A DNA stretch of 64,000 nt from positions 124,001 through 188,000 of the forward strand of contig JAEWCZ010000087.1 in the NCBI GenBank assembly GCA_023390335.1, in the 5' to 3' direction. This DNA comes from Bacillota bacterium (lineage in GTDB: Bacteria; Bacillota; Clostridia; Acetivibrionales; DSM-1351). Shown here piece by piece: positions 47,930-56,755 of this stretch. The position numbers and the translations under genes were made by a program. The first letter of the stretch is position 1. Every line of letters starts with the position of its first letter. Below the pieces are notes generated by a model, which was not told the DNA's origin, did not search any database, and saw nothing but the letters and a program-made list of their open reading frames with translations.

Positions 47930-50284
47930 ATGCTTGAATTAAATAATATCAGTAAAACCTATCATGTTGGTAATGTTGCTACTATAGCACTAGCTGAAAT
48001 AAGCGTGTCTTTTCGGAAGAAAGAGTTTGTTGCAATTTTAGGCACAAGCGGGTCCGGCAAAACAACTTGTTTAAATATTCTTGGTGGACTTGACCGTTAC
48101 GATTCAGGTGAAATGAGTATAAACGGTAAAAAAACATCTCATTTTACAGAAAAGGAATGGGACGCATACCGGAACAACTCCATCGGCTTTGTTTTTCAGA
48201 GCTATAACCTGATTAACCATCTTAGCATTATAGATAATGTGGAATTGGGTATGACCCTCAGCGGAATTTCCCAGGAAGAGAAGAGGAAAAAAGCTCTTGA
48301 CGTCTTAAATGAGGTTGGACTCAAGGAACATCTTCATAAAAAGCCAAACCAGCTTTCAGGTGGTCAAATGCAGCGTGTAGCAATTGCCAGAGCCCTTGCA
48401 AATGATCCTGAAATTCTATTATGCGATGAACCAACAGGAGCTTTAGATTCAGCTACAAGCACACAAATAATGGATTTAATTAAAAACATCTCACATAATC
48501 GGCTAGTTATTATGGTTACTCATAATCCTGCTATTGCTGAAAAGTATGCTGATAGAATTATCAATTTTAAAGACGGAAAAATCATCTCGGATAGTAATCC
48601 CTACCAGCCCCTTTCAAAGGCAGCAGACTTTTATTTAAAGAAAACCAGCATGAGTTTTTTTACTGCACTTAAACTGTCGTTTAACAATATAAAAACTAAA
48701 AAATGGAGAACCTTTCTTACCTCATTAGCTTCAAGTATAGGAATTATAGGTATAGCAGTTATTCTGAGCCTGTCTACAGGGTTCAAAAAGCAAATTGATA
48801 AGTTCCAGAGTGATGCTCTTGCACAATTCCCTATTATCCTGACACAAACACCCTCTCACATGAACTCGGAAAATATGAAAGCATATAAGAGCGAGGCCAA
48901 AAAGACAAATACAGGTACAGTTGAGTACGCTGATTCTGACAAGGTGTACTTGTATGATTCATCCAAAAGCATATTTAATCATAGAAACATTTTTACAGAT
49001 GAATATTTGGACTACATCAGTAAAATCAACCCAAAAATTTGTAGCAGTATTGGTTATGCTCGTATAGTCGGAATTAACATGCTTAGGAAAATTAACGGAA
49101 GAGCCTCTCCGGTGTCGTTATCTAACCCTATGGATGCCATGAAGGAAAAAGCAAACACATCCAGTATGGAGGGAGTCGGTCTTGCTTCATATCCAGAACA
49201 ATTAAAAAAAAATGACCAACCATATTTGTCAAAAAACTATGAATTGCTTGCTGGTAAATACCCTGAAAAACCGACAGATATGGTGCTGGTAGTGGATTCT
49301 AAAAACCGCATTAACTATACTATCCTAAAAGAACTTGGTTTTCTAACTGATAATATTAAAACTATTAATTTTAATAACATTGTAGGTACACAGTTTAAGA
49401 TAATATCAAACGATGATTACTATGTTAAAACCGAGTTTGGCACGTATCTTCCGGGAGACGATTATGAAGCCATGTATTCTTCTAAAAGTAGTATTCCTGT
49501 TACAATTACAGGGGTAGTCAGAAAAAAATCAAATGTTAAAATAGGAATTCTTGCTCCCGGTATTGCGTACAGTGATAAGCTTACCCAGTTAGTAATAAAT
49601 AACTCAAAAGATTCGGACATTGTAAAAGAGCAGAAAGACAGCAGTAAAAATGTTATTACTATGCAGGATATGGATAAAAACGAAAAATCAATGTTTCTTG
49701 CATATCTGGGCGGAACTGCCTCCCCTTTTATGATAATGGTTTATCCGGACAACTTTAGTGATAAGGACGCGGTTACTGCTTATCTTGATGCTTATAATGA
49801 AGGCAAATCGCTGGAGGACAAAGTATTTTATACAGACCTCGCCGGAACTATGTCCCAGATGACGGGAGGAATTATGCGCGGTATTACTATCGTACTTTTG
49901 GCTTTTGCTTCCATTTCCCTTGTAGTAAGCCTAATAATGATAAGTATTATCACTTACACCTCAGTACTGGAACGTACAAAAGAAATAGGCATACTTCGTT
50001 CGTTGGGTGCCAGAAAAAGAGATATTGCCCGGGTATTTGATGCTGAAACCTGTATTATAGGTGTGTTCTCAGGCGTCCTTGGTATAGTAATTTCCTGGTT
50101 ACTGACGATACCTATAAATAAGATTATATATAATATGACTGAGCTTAAAGGCGTAGCCCAGTTGCAAATACTTCATGCATTACTGCTTGTTGTATTAAGT
50201 ACAGTTCTTACCATAATTGGCGGGCATATTCCTGCTAAGATGGCTTCCAGAAAGGATGCTGTGGAAGCACTAAGGAGTGAGTAA
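47930..50284 (+). CDS. MacB-like ABC transporter, ATPase and permease fused
   Basis: 784 residues. Residues 1-225 are an ABC ATPase (LGTSGSGKTTCLNILGGL, QLSGGQMQRVAIARALANDP, LLCDEPTGALDS). Residues 245-784 are a MacB/FtsX-type permease: one segment at about 265-285 (RTFLTSLASSIGIIGIAVIL), a large extracytoplasmic region, and three segments near the C-terminus (ITIVLLAFASISLVVSLIMI; GVFSGVLGIVISWLLTIPIN; ILHALLLVVLSTVLTIIGG). Such proteins export peptides or link to cell envelope stress. Substrate is unknown. Its 3' end lies 43 bp before the attL of the mobile element. Confidence 0.92.
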   Translation: MLELNNISKTYHVGNVATIALAEISVSFRKKEFVAILGTSGSGKTTCLNILGGLDRYDSGEMSINGKKTSHFTEKEWDAYRNNSIGFVFQSYNLINHLSIIDNVELGMTLSGISQEEKRKKALDVLNEVGLKEHLHKKPNQLSGGQMQRVAIARALANDPEILLCDEPTGALDSATSTQIMDLIKNISHNRLVIMVTHNPAIAEKYADRIINFKDGKIISDSNPYQPLSKAADFYLKKTSMSFFTALKLSFNNIKTKKWRTFLTSLASSIGIIGIAVILSLSTGFKKQIDKFQSDALAQFPIILTQTPSHMNSENMKAYKSEAKKTNTGTVEYADSDKVYLYDSSKSIFNHRNIFTDEYLDYISKINPKICSSIGYARIVGINMLRKINGRASPVSLSNPMDAMKEKANTSSMEGVGLASYPEQLKKNDQPYLSKNYELLAGKYPEKPTDMVLVVDSKNRINYTILKELGFLTDNIKTINFNNIVGTQFKIISNDDYYVKTEFGTYLPGDDYEAMYSSKSSIPVTITGVVRKKSNVKIGILAPGIAYSDKLTQLVINNSKDSDIVKEQKDSSKNVITMQDMDKNEKSMFLAYLGGTASPFMIMVYPDNFSDKDAVTAYLDAYNEGKSLEDKVFYTDLAGTMSQMTGGIMRGITIVLLAFASISLVVSLIMISIITYTSVLERTKEIGILRSLGARKRDIARVFDAETCIIGVFSGVLGIVISWLLTIPINKIIYNMTELKGVAQLQILHALLLVVLSTVLTIIGGHIPAKMASRKDAVEALRSE

Positions 50285-50289
50285 AATAT

Positions 50290-50326
50290 AAAAGGGGTTG
50301 CCACCATTACATCAGCAAGTCCTTTT
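50290..50326. terminator. Hairpin between the ABC gene and attL
   Basis: AAAAGG...TTGC pairs with GCAA...CCTTTT with two mismatches. In the minus sense it would have ended the original tRNA-Pro gene before the element inserted; in the plus sense it can end the ABC gene. Confidence 0.6.
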
Positions 50327-50327
50327 A

Positions 50328-50372
50328 TGGTCGGAGTGAGAGGATTTGAACCTCCGGCCTCTTAGTCCCGAA
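50328..50372 (-). repeat. attL: 45-bp copy of the 3' part of tRNA-Pro
   Basis: Identical over 45 bp to 56839-56883, starting at the CCA end (TGG on plus) and reaching into the anticodon loop. It lacks the 5' half of a tRNA, so it is an attachment-site scar. Confidence 0.92.
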
Positions 50373-50487
50373 ATAGGGGTTTTCAAGAATATTTAGAGCG
50401 ATTAAAAGCCGAAAGCCGCTATCTACAATGGCTTTACCGAAACTATGAAAATAATGAGAGATAAAGAAAAACATTTAAAAATATTCA

Positions 50488-50509
50488 TCAAGGTGTAGAT
50501 AAGGTGTAG
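50488..50509 (+). repeat. Left arm-type repeat pair
   Basis: Two tandem AAGGTGTAG units (TCAAGGTGTAGATAAGGTGTAG), matched at the right end by TCAAGGTGTAAATAAGGTGTA. Position 116 bp inside attL suits arm-type sites for a lambda-like integrase. Confidence 0.65.
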
Positions 50510-50512
50510 AGA

Positions 50513-51360
50513 TTATTTCTTTTTCTTTCTATACTTTTTTTTAGGCCGTAATTCATCTATTTGATTTATATAAATCTCCAATCCATTTTCTTTCAAGTAT
50601 TCAATCGCATCTTGCTTTGACCAATTTTTGCGACATTTATTTACTCTGAATAGTCTTTTAAGTGATTCAGTTATTTTATCGTCTTCATTTTTTACTTTTG
50701 ATAGTGGTTGCTTGCCGATATATCCATATTTTACACAAGTATCACAATACCGATTCTTTTTGTTGAAGGTATATGAGTTGCATACTTGGTTACTACATTT
50801 TTTTGGCATAAATACGTTTTCCATCAAAATAATGAATTCAAGCCACAATAACTGCAAAAGGCCTTTAATAGTATATTGACGAGCTACTTGGACACTCCTG
50901 TTTAGTTCCTTATGCCATTGGGTATGATACTTTTTAAACCCCTCTTCTGAATCATAATCATTATTAGAATAAAAGCCTTCATTGACTTTTGAGCATATTT
51001 CGTTATTCGTTCTCCCTGACGCTTTGTTGGCATTGATAATTTGTCCATTGATAGATCCACATTAATACTTCTATTAGGTATCCATGTGTTTATTTGCTTG
51101 GTATTGTATTTACCAGTGTAAAAGTCAGATATATACCCTTCGAATTCTCTTTTGATGGAATTATAATCAAAAGGAATTTCGTTAATCCCAATTGTTTTAA
51201 GAAATTCTAAAAATTCATTCTCATTCTTTGAATGTAAAAGATATTGTATTGCAAAGGCAATATTACCAATTTTCTGATGACTATTATGCTTTGGTACCAC
51301 TTTCACAAATTCCTTTCTCATTCCCTTTGATAAATTAAACTGAACATTCGCACACCACAT
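50513..51360 (-). pseudogene. Cys-motif protein gene broken by a one-base frameshift
   Basis: Two frames join into one protein of about 280 residues. Frame 1 starts at 51360 (NVQFNLSKGMRKEFVKVVPK) and runs to the AAAG at 51021-51026; a -1 shift there opens KASGRTNNEICSKVNEGFYS, which continues without a stop into the second frame (KKCSNQVCNSYTF, NRYCDTCVKYGYIG) to 50513. The Cys spacing suggests a zinc ribbon. Loss of one A from an A-run is the simplest cause; a sequencing error would also look so. Family unknown. Confidence 0.7.
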
Positions 51361-51556
51361 AATATCCCATCTCCGTAACGAAATATAAGTAAAACTACAA
51401 AAATGTTTATAGCCTCAACCGCAGTATTCAAGCGCTATACAATTGTAACGAAATGTAATAATTTTTACATTTCACTACGACTTGAGTACACTTTATTTAT
51501 CTAGAAATAACAAGAACTAGTAAACACTATTAAATTCTGCAGGAGGGTATAAAAAT

Positions 51557-51739
51557 ATGCCAGAAAACATTGAGAAAGTATGTTTTAATACAAAGGAAAC
51601 AGCAAAGTACACAGGGCTAGGTATCACGAAGACACAGGAATATATCAGAGCAGGCATTATTCCGAGTTTAAAATTGGGAAGACGCTATATTGTGCCAAAA
51701 GCAGTACTAGATAAATGGCTTGAGCAAGCAGGGGTATAA
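51557..51739 (+). CDS. Excisionase-like helix-turn-helix protein
   Basis: 60 residues: CFNTKETAKYTGLGITKTQEYIRAGIIPSLKLGRRYIVP is the HTH_17/excisionase (MerR-like) fold, ending KAVLDKWLEQAG. Strong RBS GGAGGG. In integrative elements such proteins set integrase direction. No integrase follows, so it is probably an orphan. Confidence 0.85.
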   Translation: MPENIEKVCFNTKETAKYTGLGITKTQEYIRAGIIPSLKLGRRYIVPKAVLDKWLEQAGV

Positions 51740-51986
51740 ACAAAAGAAGCCGGAAGCAATCCGGCAAAAGGCGGCGAGAATATTGAATAGATCATACTAT
51801 AATCTGGGGCATTATATAAGGCACTTGAGCAGAGGAGAATTGAAGAAGGTCAGCAAGAGAATCAACTTCCCAAAAGACAGTAAGGATGAAATGACTATAT
51901 ATATTCATTCAAGAGGATTGCCGCCGGAATGGGTGTATGAAATTGATGATTTATTTTCAGATTACTGGCTACAAAAGGCGGTGTAA
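51720..51986 (+). CDS. Hypothetical element protein
   Basis: About 88 residues, overlapping the excisionase end by 20 bp from a TTG. RQKAARILNRSYYNLGHYIR and INFPKDSKDEMTIYIHSRGL look like a folded protein; GLPPEWVYEIDDLFSDYW suggests a conserved family on clostridial elements. The start is uncertain because no ribosome site stands out. Function not known. Confidence 0.55.
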   Translation: MSKQGYKQKKPEAIRQKAARILNRSYYNLGHYIRHLSRGELKKVSKRINFPKDSKDEMTIYIHSRGLPPEWVYEIDDLFSDYWLQKAV

Positions 51987-51988
51987 GT

Positions 51989-52558
51989 TTGAATCTGAAT
52001 GAGATTTTATCTAGATTACAAAATGTCAAAAAAAGTGGCAATGGGTACACCAGTAAATGTCCCGGGCATTGATGACAAACAGAATTCCTTGAGTATATCT
52101 GAAGGAGCCGACAGGAGCATATTAATATATTGTCATGCAGGATGTAACATTGAAAGGATTATCTCATCTTTAGGATTAAACTACATGAGCGGTACAAGGA
52201 TAAAAGAGCTAAAAACGAATGGTTTGAGCTTTCAGAAAGTGATATTCAGGATCTCAAAAAAATAAAATATGTCGAAGCTGATCAAAGTGAGTTTGAAATT
52301 ATTCGGGTTTCAAAGGAACAAAAGGAAAACCTGTCTGAGCTGTTGCTAAAATATGCTGCAAATAAGGAGAACTTGGCAGAGGATGCCAACATGAATATCA
52401 ATCATCCCCTTCTGTCGGGAGAAATTGTAACCCGTAGCTTCCGGTCATATTCTGCAGTTTTTAATGATTTCATAGAATTTTGTAGTAGCCGTAAGGAACA
52501 GCAAAAGGATTTACTTGCTTTAGCATTAATGGAGTTTATGGATCGGTATAAGTCATAA
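51989..52558 (+). pseudogene. CHC2 zinc-finger primase remnant joined to a CopG/Arc-like tail
   Basis: Frame 1 from TTG 51989 gives NEILSRLQNVKKSGNGYTSK and CPGH; one extra T at about 52070 breaks it. Frame 2 resumes DDKQNSLSISEGADRSILIY and CHAGCNIERIISSLGL, completing CxxH...CxxC of a DnaG-type CHC2 finger. Near 52200 another -1 shift leads into KNEWFELSESDIQDLKKIKY and, to 52558, SYSAVFNDFIEFCSSRKEQQ plus LLALALMEFMDRYK, a C-terminal module seen in small DNA-binding proteins. Bulk of the primase is missing. Confidence 0.75.
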
Positions 52559-52674
52559 TAAAATATATATGCCGCTGGTACTTGTTTTTACAACCAGCGG
52601 CTTTTTATATGACTATTGAGGATTTTATAGCGACTAAAATAAATGGCACATCCAAATAACATGACTCTCAATAG

Positions 52675-53076
52675 CTACTCTATAGCTTTATATACGGTTT
52701 GAATTAATTTAATTGCTTCCTCTAAATCCTCATAGCTTCTGATTGCAAATTTGACCCATTCCTTGCCTTTAAGATAAGAGGATTCATTAATAATATCCAG
52801 TTTGAGAAATTCACTTGAGATATTTGCGCCATCTGTCCTCAAGTGAACTGTAACACCACTTTTAAAAGGAGTAAGAGTATAGAGGCAGAAATTTTGAATT
52901 TTTCGTCCCTTTGCTTTTGGGTACTCTTTCTGTAGTCGATAATGATACTCTTTCATGTCTACAGTAGAATGACTTACGCAATATAAAGAGCTTTGCTCAA
53001 TAAGTTTGTTGAACAATAACTTCGTTTCTTCTCCGCATTTATTATATTTAGCCATTAAAATTGGTGAATATATCAA
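52675..53076 (-). CDS. Hypothetical protein downstream of vsr
   Basis: 133 residues from TTG 53076, 6 nt after GGGAGGT. A helical start, then FCLYTLTPFKSGVTVHLRTD and WVKFAIRSYEDLEEAIKLIQ, which resembles the DUF5655-type C-terminus (a beta sheet followed by DED-ILEAL helix) found near restriction and defence genes. The family call is tentative. About 120 bp separates it from vsr. Confidence 0.55.
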   Translation of the reverse strand: MIYSPILMAKYNKCGEETKLLFNKLIEQSSLYCVSHSTVDMKEYHYRLQKEYPKAKGRKIQNFCLYTLTPFKSGVTVHLRTDGANISSEFLKLDIINESSYLKGKEWVKFAIRSYEDLEEAIKLIQTVYKAIE

Positions 53077-53195
53077 AAAAATACCTCCCGTAAAACTTCT
53101 ATGCGTATATCAACAATTATAACGTAAAAATTCGATTTTTCATACATTGTCAATAACAGAAGTGATTTTACCTCTTCACTATATTTTTGCATCAG

Positions 53196-53642
53196 TCAAC
53201 AGGAGGACTTATTAGGTTGTTTTATGAAAATCAGGATTAATTTAATATAATAGCTTTTCAACCTCTCAGTCATTACTATTTTTTTTAACTCACATTCCCA
53301 AACAATGATGACTTTCCAACCTATATTTATCAGTTTTTCAATGTTCTCTTCATCACTTTGTTTATTTCGATACAGTTTCTCCTTCCAAAATTCAACATTG
53401 GAAGATGGCAAGACAAAATATCTGCAGTTTTCATGAACATGTCAGAAACAACCATTAATAAAAATTACTGTTTTATACTTTGGTAGCACAATATCAGGAC
53501 AACCCGGAAGCTTTTTATAATTTTTCCTGTATCGAAGACCTTTAGAAAACAGGAAAGTTCTGACCTTATCTTCAGGTTTTGTATTCTTGCTTTTGATTTG
53601 TGACATATTGTAACAGCGAATATCTTTTGTGTGAACGTCCAT
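53196..53642 (-). pseudogene. vsr: vsr very-short-patch repair endonuclease, interrupted by an in-frame TGA
   Basis: Vsr nicks T:G mismatches from deaminated 5-methylcytosine. The first part (MDVHTKDIRCYNMSQIKSKN, KNYKKLPGCPDIVLPKYKTV, IFINGCF) ends in TGA at 53442-53444. In the same frame it then reads HVHENCRYFVLPSSNVEFW to GWKVIIVWECELKK, the remaining Vsr domain. The canonical block is GCFWHxHxC, so TGA replaces the Trp codon TGG. Start is the third of three ATGs, spaced from GCAGAGGT. It follows the endonuclease by 18 bp. Confidence 0.9.
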
Positions 53643-53660
53643 CATCATACCTCTGCTCGT

Positions 53661-54974
53661 TTACAAGTTTAATGATAATGTTTCATTTGTAAAATTGTAA
53701 TAAAGCACGCTCAAATCAGTAGCTCTCATCCTGAACTGGTTACGCGCCTTTGTTTGGGAGTTGCCCCTATCGTTTGTAAAAAGTTTGTTTGCAGGGTCAT
53801 AAAAAACTACACCGCTGTTAAAAGCATTCAAAAATTTATTAAAATCTGTCCCTTCTCCAAATTTAACAGGGTTTATATACTTATATTCGTAATTTCCATT
53901 TGTAATCCGTTTCTGGTATGGTATATAAACTGCATGAGCGTGTTTTCTACCCCAGTGTTCTATGAGCTTGGCAAATGTCCAAATAGCTGCTGGGTTTCCA
54001 TTTGAATCTAATAAAGTTAAACCGCCAGTAACATTTACTATACGGCTAGTTTGTGCATCATAGCCATCAATGATCATACTCATTCCTGTTGTAGCATTTT
54101 CACTTCCACATTTATGAATACCAGTAAAATATGAGTCTCCTTGCGGTCTTGCGCGTCCAAACCTTTGGACAAAGCTTTCAACTCCATTTTCACCATAATA
54201 ACCTGCATTTGGTTCAGGTGTCATGAGAGTTATTCTGTTACTTGTGAAAGCCTTTAATTCCCATCCCATCCAATCAGGCTCTGCTCTCCCGTTTGGAATA
54301 ATTCCCATACATGCTTCAAAAGTATATCCACCAGCATTTTGAGCATTATAACGAACAACTTCCCCTTGGGAATTCATTCTGCTACCCAAAATCCAGCCTC
54401 TATCTTGTATCTCCTGAATTTTTGATAACATTGCAGCTTTTGTTGCTATCCTAGATTCAATTACAATGTGAGAAAATATATTTATATTATCAGCTAGTGA
54501 TGTTAGTTCGTTTGACAAGGGTGTTCCTGAAGGAACAAGATGAGCAAGAATTCGACCATCTGTACACATTCCCATCACAAGAACTCTTCCATCTTTTCCA
54601 TTATTATATCTACGCTCACCAATTGGTACAGGCTGAAGATGATCTCTTGGTGCAATGCTGCAATTTTGCAAGAAACCTGAAAGCCTTACCTCTGGATATT
54701 TGGGATACAGAATCAGCTGTGCTCTTGGAGCACACTCAATTTGGCCTTCATCATTTATCCAATGGAATTGTAGAGAAGCTTTGTAATTTGGTACTTTGCC
54801 GTTAATATTGTCAGGATACACCTCACCGAATGGAATCTGATTCAATGTCTCAAAACTGCCTCCAAGATAAATTTGTTGTTTACTGTTATCATTTTCAGCA
54901 AGACATTTAAATAGAATTCTTTCAGCACCATGTTCTATCATAAATTGTACTAAACTATCTTTATTCTCAAACAA
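53661..54974 (-). CDS. Type II restriction endonuclease, MvaI/BcnI-like
   Basis: About 437 residues. The central-to-C-terminal part has the MvaI/BcnI pattern: GGYTFEACMGIIPNGRAEPD followed by WMGWELKAF, giving the PD...ExK active site near 250; the family normally cuts CCWGG or CCSGG as a monomer. The N-terminal 170 residues are an extra domain. Start is placed at TTG 54974 (GGAGG 8 nt upstream) or ATG 54989; the longest frame's ATG at 55034 lies within the likely promoter's -10. Specificity is inferred, not read. Confidence 0.82.
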   Translation of the reverse strand: MFENKDSLVQFMIEHGAERILFKCLAENDNSKQQIYLGGSFETLNQIPFGEVYPDNINGKVPNYKASLQFHWINDEGQIECAPRAQLILYPKYPEVRLSGFLQNCSIAPRDHLQPVPIGERRYNNGKDGRVLVMGMCTDGRILAHLVPSGTPLSNELTSLADNINIFSHIVIESRIATKAAMLSKIQEIQDRGWILGSRMNSQGEVVRYNAQNAGGYTFEACMGIIPNGRAEPDWMGWELKAFTSNRITLMTPEPNAGYYGENGVESFVQRFGRARPQGDSYFTGIHKCGSENATTGMSMIIDGYDAQTSRIVNVTGGLTLLDSNGNPAAIWTFAKLIEHWGRKHAHAVYIPYQKRITNGNYEYKYINPVKFGEGTDFNKFLNAFNSGVVFYDPANKLFTNDRGNSQTKARNQFRMRATDLSVLYYNFTNETLSLNL

Positions 54975-55024
54975 TTTCACAGCCTCCATTTCTGTTGATT
55001 TAGGAAAATTTTCCGCATATGTTA

Positions 55025-55053
55025 AAACTATCATTTACAAATAGTGTTGTCAA
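55025..55053 (-). promoter_or_regulatory. Endonuclease promoter
   Basis: TTGACA (55048-55053), 17-bp spacer, TAGTTT (55025-55030) on the minus strand. Transcript start near 55018 would exclude the ATG at 55034 as the start codon. Confidence 0.6.
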
Positions 55054-55073
55054 GAAAACATTGCCAATTGCTA

Positions 55074-55102
55074 TTGACATAGCGGAATATTTCGTGCATA
55101 AT
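55074..55102 (+). promoter_or_regulatory. Methyltransferase promoter
   Basis: TTGACA (55074-55079), 17-bp spacer, CATAAT (55097-55102), 31 bp before the methyltransferase ATG. It is back-to-back with the endonuclease promoter, the two -35 boxes 20 bp apart, so one bound repressor could block both. Confidence 0.75.
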
Positions 55103-55132
55103 GCATATATATTTCCCGTGGAGGTAATAAAT

Positions 55133-56389
55133 ATGGATGCAATCAGCCTTATTGAAACTATAAGTCAATATAAAACAAAAGTACAAATCGCAAAAGAGGT
55201 TGGTGTTAATGAATCTACTGTCAGACGTTGGCTCAAAGGAACTTGTAAACCTAAAGAATATATTGTTCCACAGTTAATAAATATGCTTGATGATATTGTT
55301 CAGCGCACTGATGATAAACAATCCTTCACCTTCATCGATCTGTTTGCCGGAATCGGTGGTATCAGAAGAGGATTCGAATCCCAAGGCGGCAAGTGTGTTT
55401 TCACAAGTGAATGGGATACATATGCACAAAGAACCTACGCAGTGAATTATCCTTCAGATGAACCAATTGCAGGAGATATTACGCTGGTAAAAGAGCACGA
55501 TATACCAGACCATGATATTTTGCTTGCTGGTTTTCCATGTCAACCTTTTTCGATCGCTGGAGTTTCGAAGAAAAACTCACTTGGCAGATCACACGGATTT
55601 ATGGATAAAGCCCAAGGAACTTTATTTTTCGATGTAGCCCGTATTATAGATGCAAAGAGACCAAAGGTTTTTGTACTTGAAAATGTAAAAAACCTTTATT
55701 CACATGACAAAGGAAGAACTTTCAAGGTTATTATGGATGTTCTCCAAAATGACCTCAAATACACTGTATTTTCCAAAATAATAGATGGCCAGCATTTTGT
55801 TCCACAGCACCGTGAACGTATTGTTATTATTGGATTTCAGCAAAACATTGATTTTACATGGGATTTATTAAACCTGCCAGAGAAGGGTGTCATTAAAATT
55901 GAAAGCATTCTTCATAAAACAGATGGAACTGAACCTTATCTTCCTCATGACGGCGATAATTATTTTGATCATAAAGCAAACTGCGTTCACAGTAAATATA
56001 CCCTTACGGACAAGCTATGGGATTATTTGCAGCGTTATGCCGAAAAGCATAAAGCAAAAGGTAATGGATTTGGTTTTGGCCTTGTTAATGGTGATTCCAT
56101 AGCAAGGACACTATCAGCCCGATATTACAAAGACGGATCAGAAATACTTGTTTATCAGGGGCCGGACAAGAATCCTCGGAGACTAACACCACGTGAGTGC
56201 GCACGCCTCATGGGCTATGATGATTCTTTTAAAATACCTGTTTCAGATACACGAGCATATAAACAATTTGGTAATTCTGTTGTTGTTCCGGTTTTTGATA
56301 GAATTGCTGAAATAGTTACTCCTTTTGTAATACGCCGTGACTTAAAGGAATCAGATGCATGTAGTTCTACTTTGATTCCCATGGTTTAG
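55133..56389 (+). CDS. DNA (cytosine-5)-methyltransferase with N-terminal HTH
   Basis: 418 residues. Residues 1-60 form an HTH (YKTKVQIAKEVGVNESTVRR, WLKGTCKPKEY). The C5-methylase motifs follow: FIDLFAGIGGIRRGFESQGG (I), GFPCQPFSIAGV (IV, catalytic Cys), FVLENVKNL (VI), HFVPQHRERIVIIG (VIII), LTPRECARLMGYDD (IX) and YKQFGNSVVVPV (X). Start ATG 55133 behind GGAGG. The HTH makes it a plausible self-repressor, as in SsoII-type methylases. It protects against the divergent endonuclease. Confidence 0.93.
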   Translation: MDAISLIETISQYKTKVQIAKEVGVNESTVRRWLKGTCKPKEYIVPQLINMLDDIVQRTDDKQSFTFIDLFAGIGGIRRGFESQGGKCVFTSEWDTYAQRTYAVNYPSDEPIAGDITLVKEHDIPDHDILLAGFPCQPFSIAGVSKKNSLGRSHGFMDKAQGTLFFDVARIIDAKRPKVFVLENVKNLYSHDKGRTFKVIMDVLQNDLKYTVFSKIIDGQHFVPQHRERIVIIGFQQNIDFTWDLLNLPEKGVIKIESILHKTDGTEPYLPHDGDNYFDHKANCVHSKYTLTDKLWDYLQRYAEKHKAKGNGFGFGLVNGDSIARTLSARYYKDGSEILVYQGPDKNPRRLTPRECARLMGYDDSFKIPVSDTRAYKQFGNSVVVPVFDRIAEIVTPFVIRRDLKESDACSSTLIPMV

Positions 56390-56492
56390 TTTTAAACTTT
56401 AGGCAAGGAATCTGGTATTTACAGAACTCATATGCAATGTATTATTATTTATATACATTTATGTAGGTACTGCATAAAGGAGGATTAATTTT

Positions 56493-56729
56493 ATGATAGA
56501 GAAATTTTGGATTTATGAAAACTGGAAAACAAATAGACACAGGGCACGTATTCATAAGTCAACCTGTAAACATTGTCTGATTGAAGGTGATGAGCCTAAA
56601 CAATCCATGCAAGGAAGTGCATGGAAAGGGCCATATGCTACTATAGAAGAAGCAAATGATTTTGCAAAACAGCTTGGAGCAAAAATTTCCTGTTGTAGCC
56701 AATGTATTAAGGATCAAAAAATGATTTGA
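56493..56729 (+). CDS. Small Cys/His protein near R-M locus
   Basis: 78 residues, RBS AAAGGAGG. RARIHKSTCKHCLIEGDEPK, WKGPYATIEEANDFAKQLG and KISCCSQC fit a small metal-binding family (H..C..C then WHGP(F/Y)xTYEEA and C..C) that I recall beside restriction or helicase genes. Function unknown. It lies between the methylase and the right arm repeats. Confidence 0.65.
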   Translation: MIEKFWIYENWKTNRHRARIHKSTCKHCLIEGDEPKQSMQGSAWKGPYATIEEANDFAKQLGAKISCCSQCIKDQKMI

Positions 56730-56755
56730 TTATATGCGAGTAGGCTAAAATTTTT

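Noticed and set aside
50328..50372. A second tRNA-Pro gene at the left end
   Set aside because: Only the 3' 45 nt are present; the 5' half is missing, so it is an attachment scar.
55019..55132. Longer methyltransferase reading frame starting at 55019
   Set aside because: The extra 38 codons cover both promoters and have no ribosome site; GGAGG is placed for ATG 55133.
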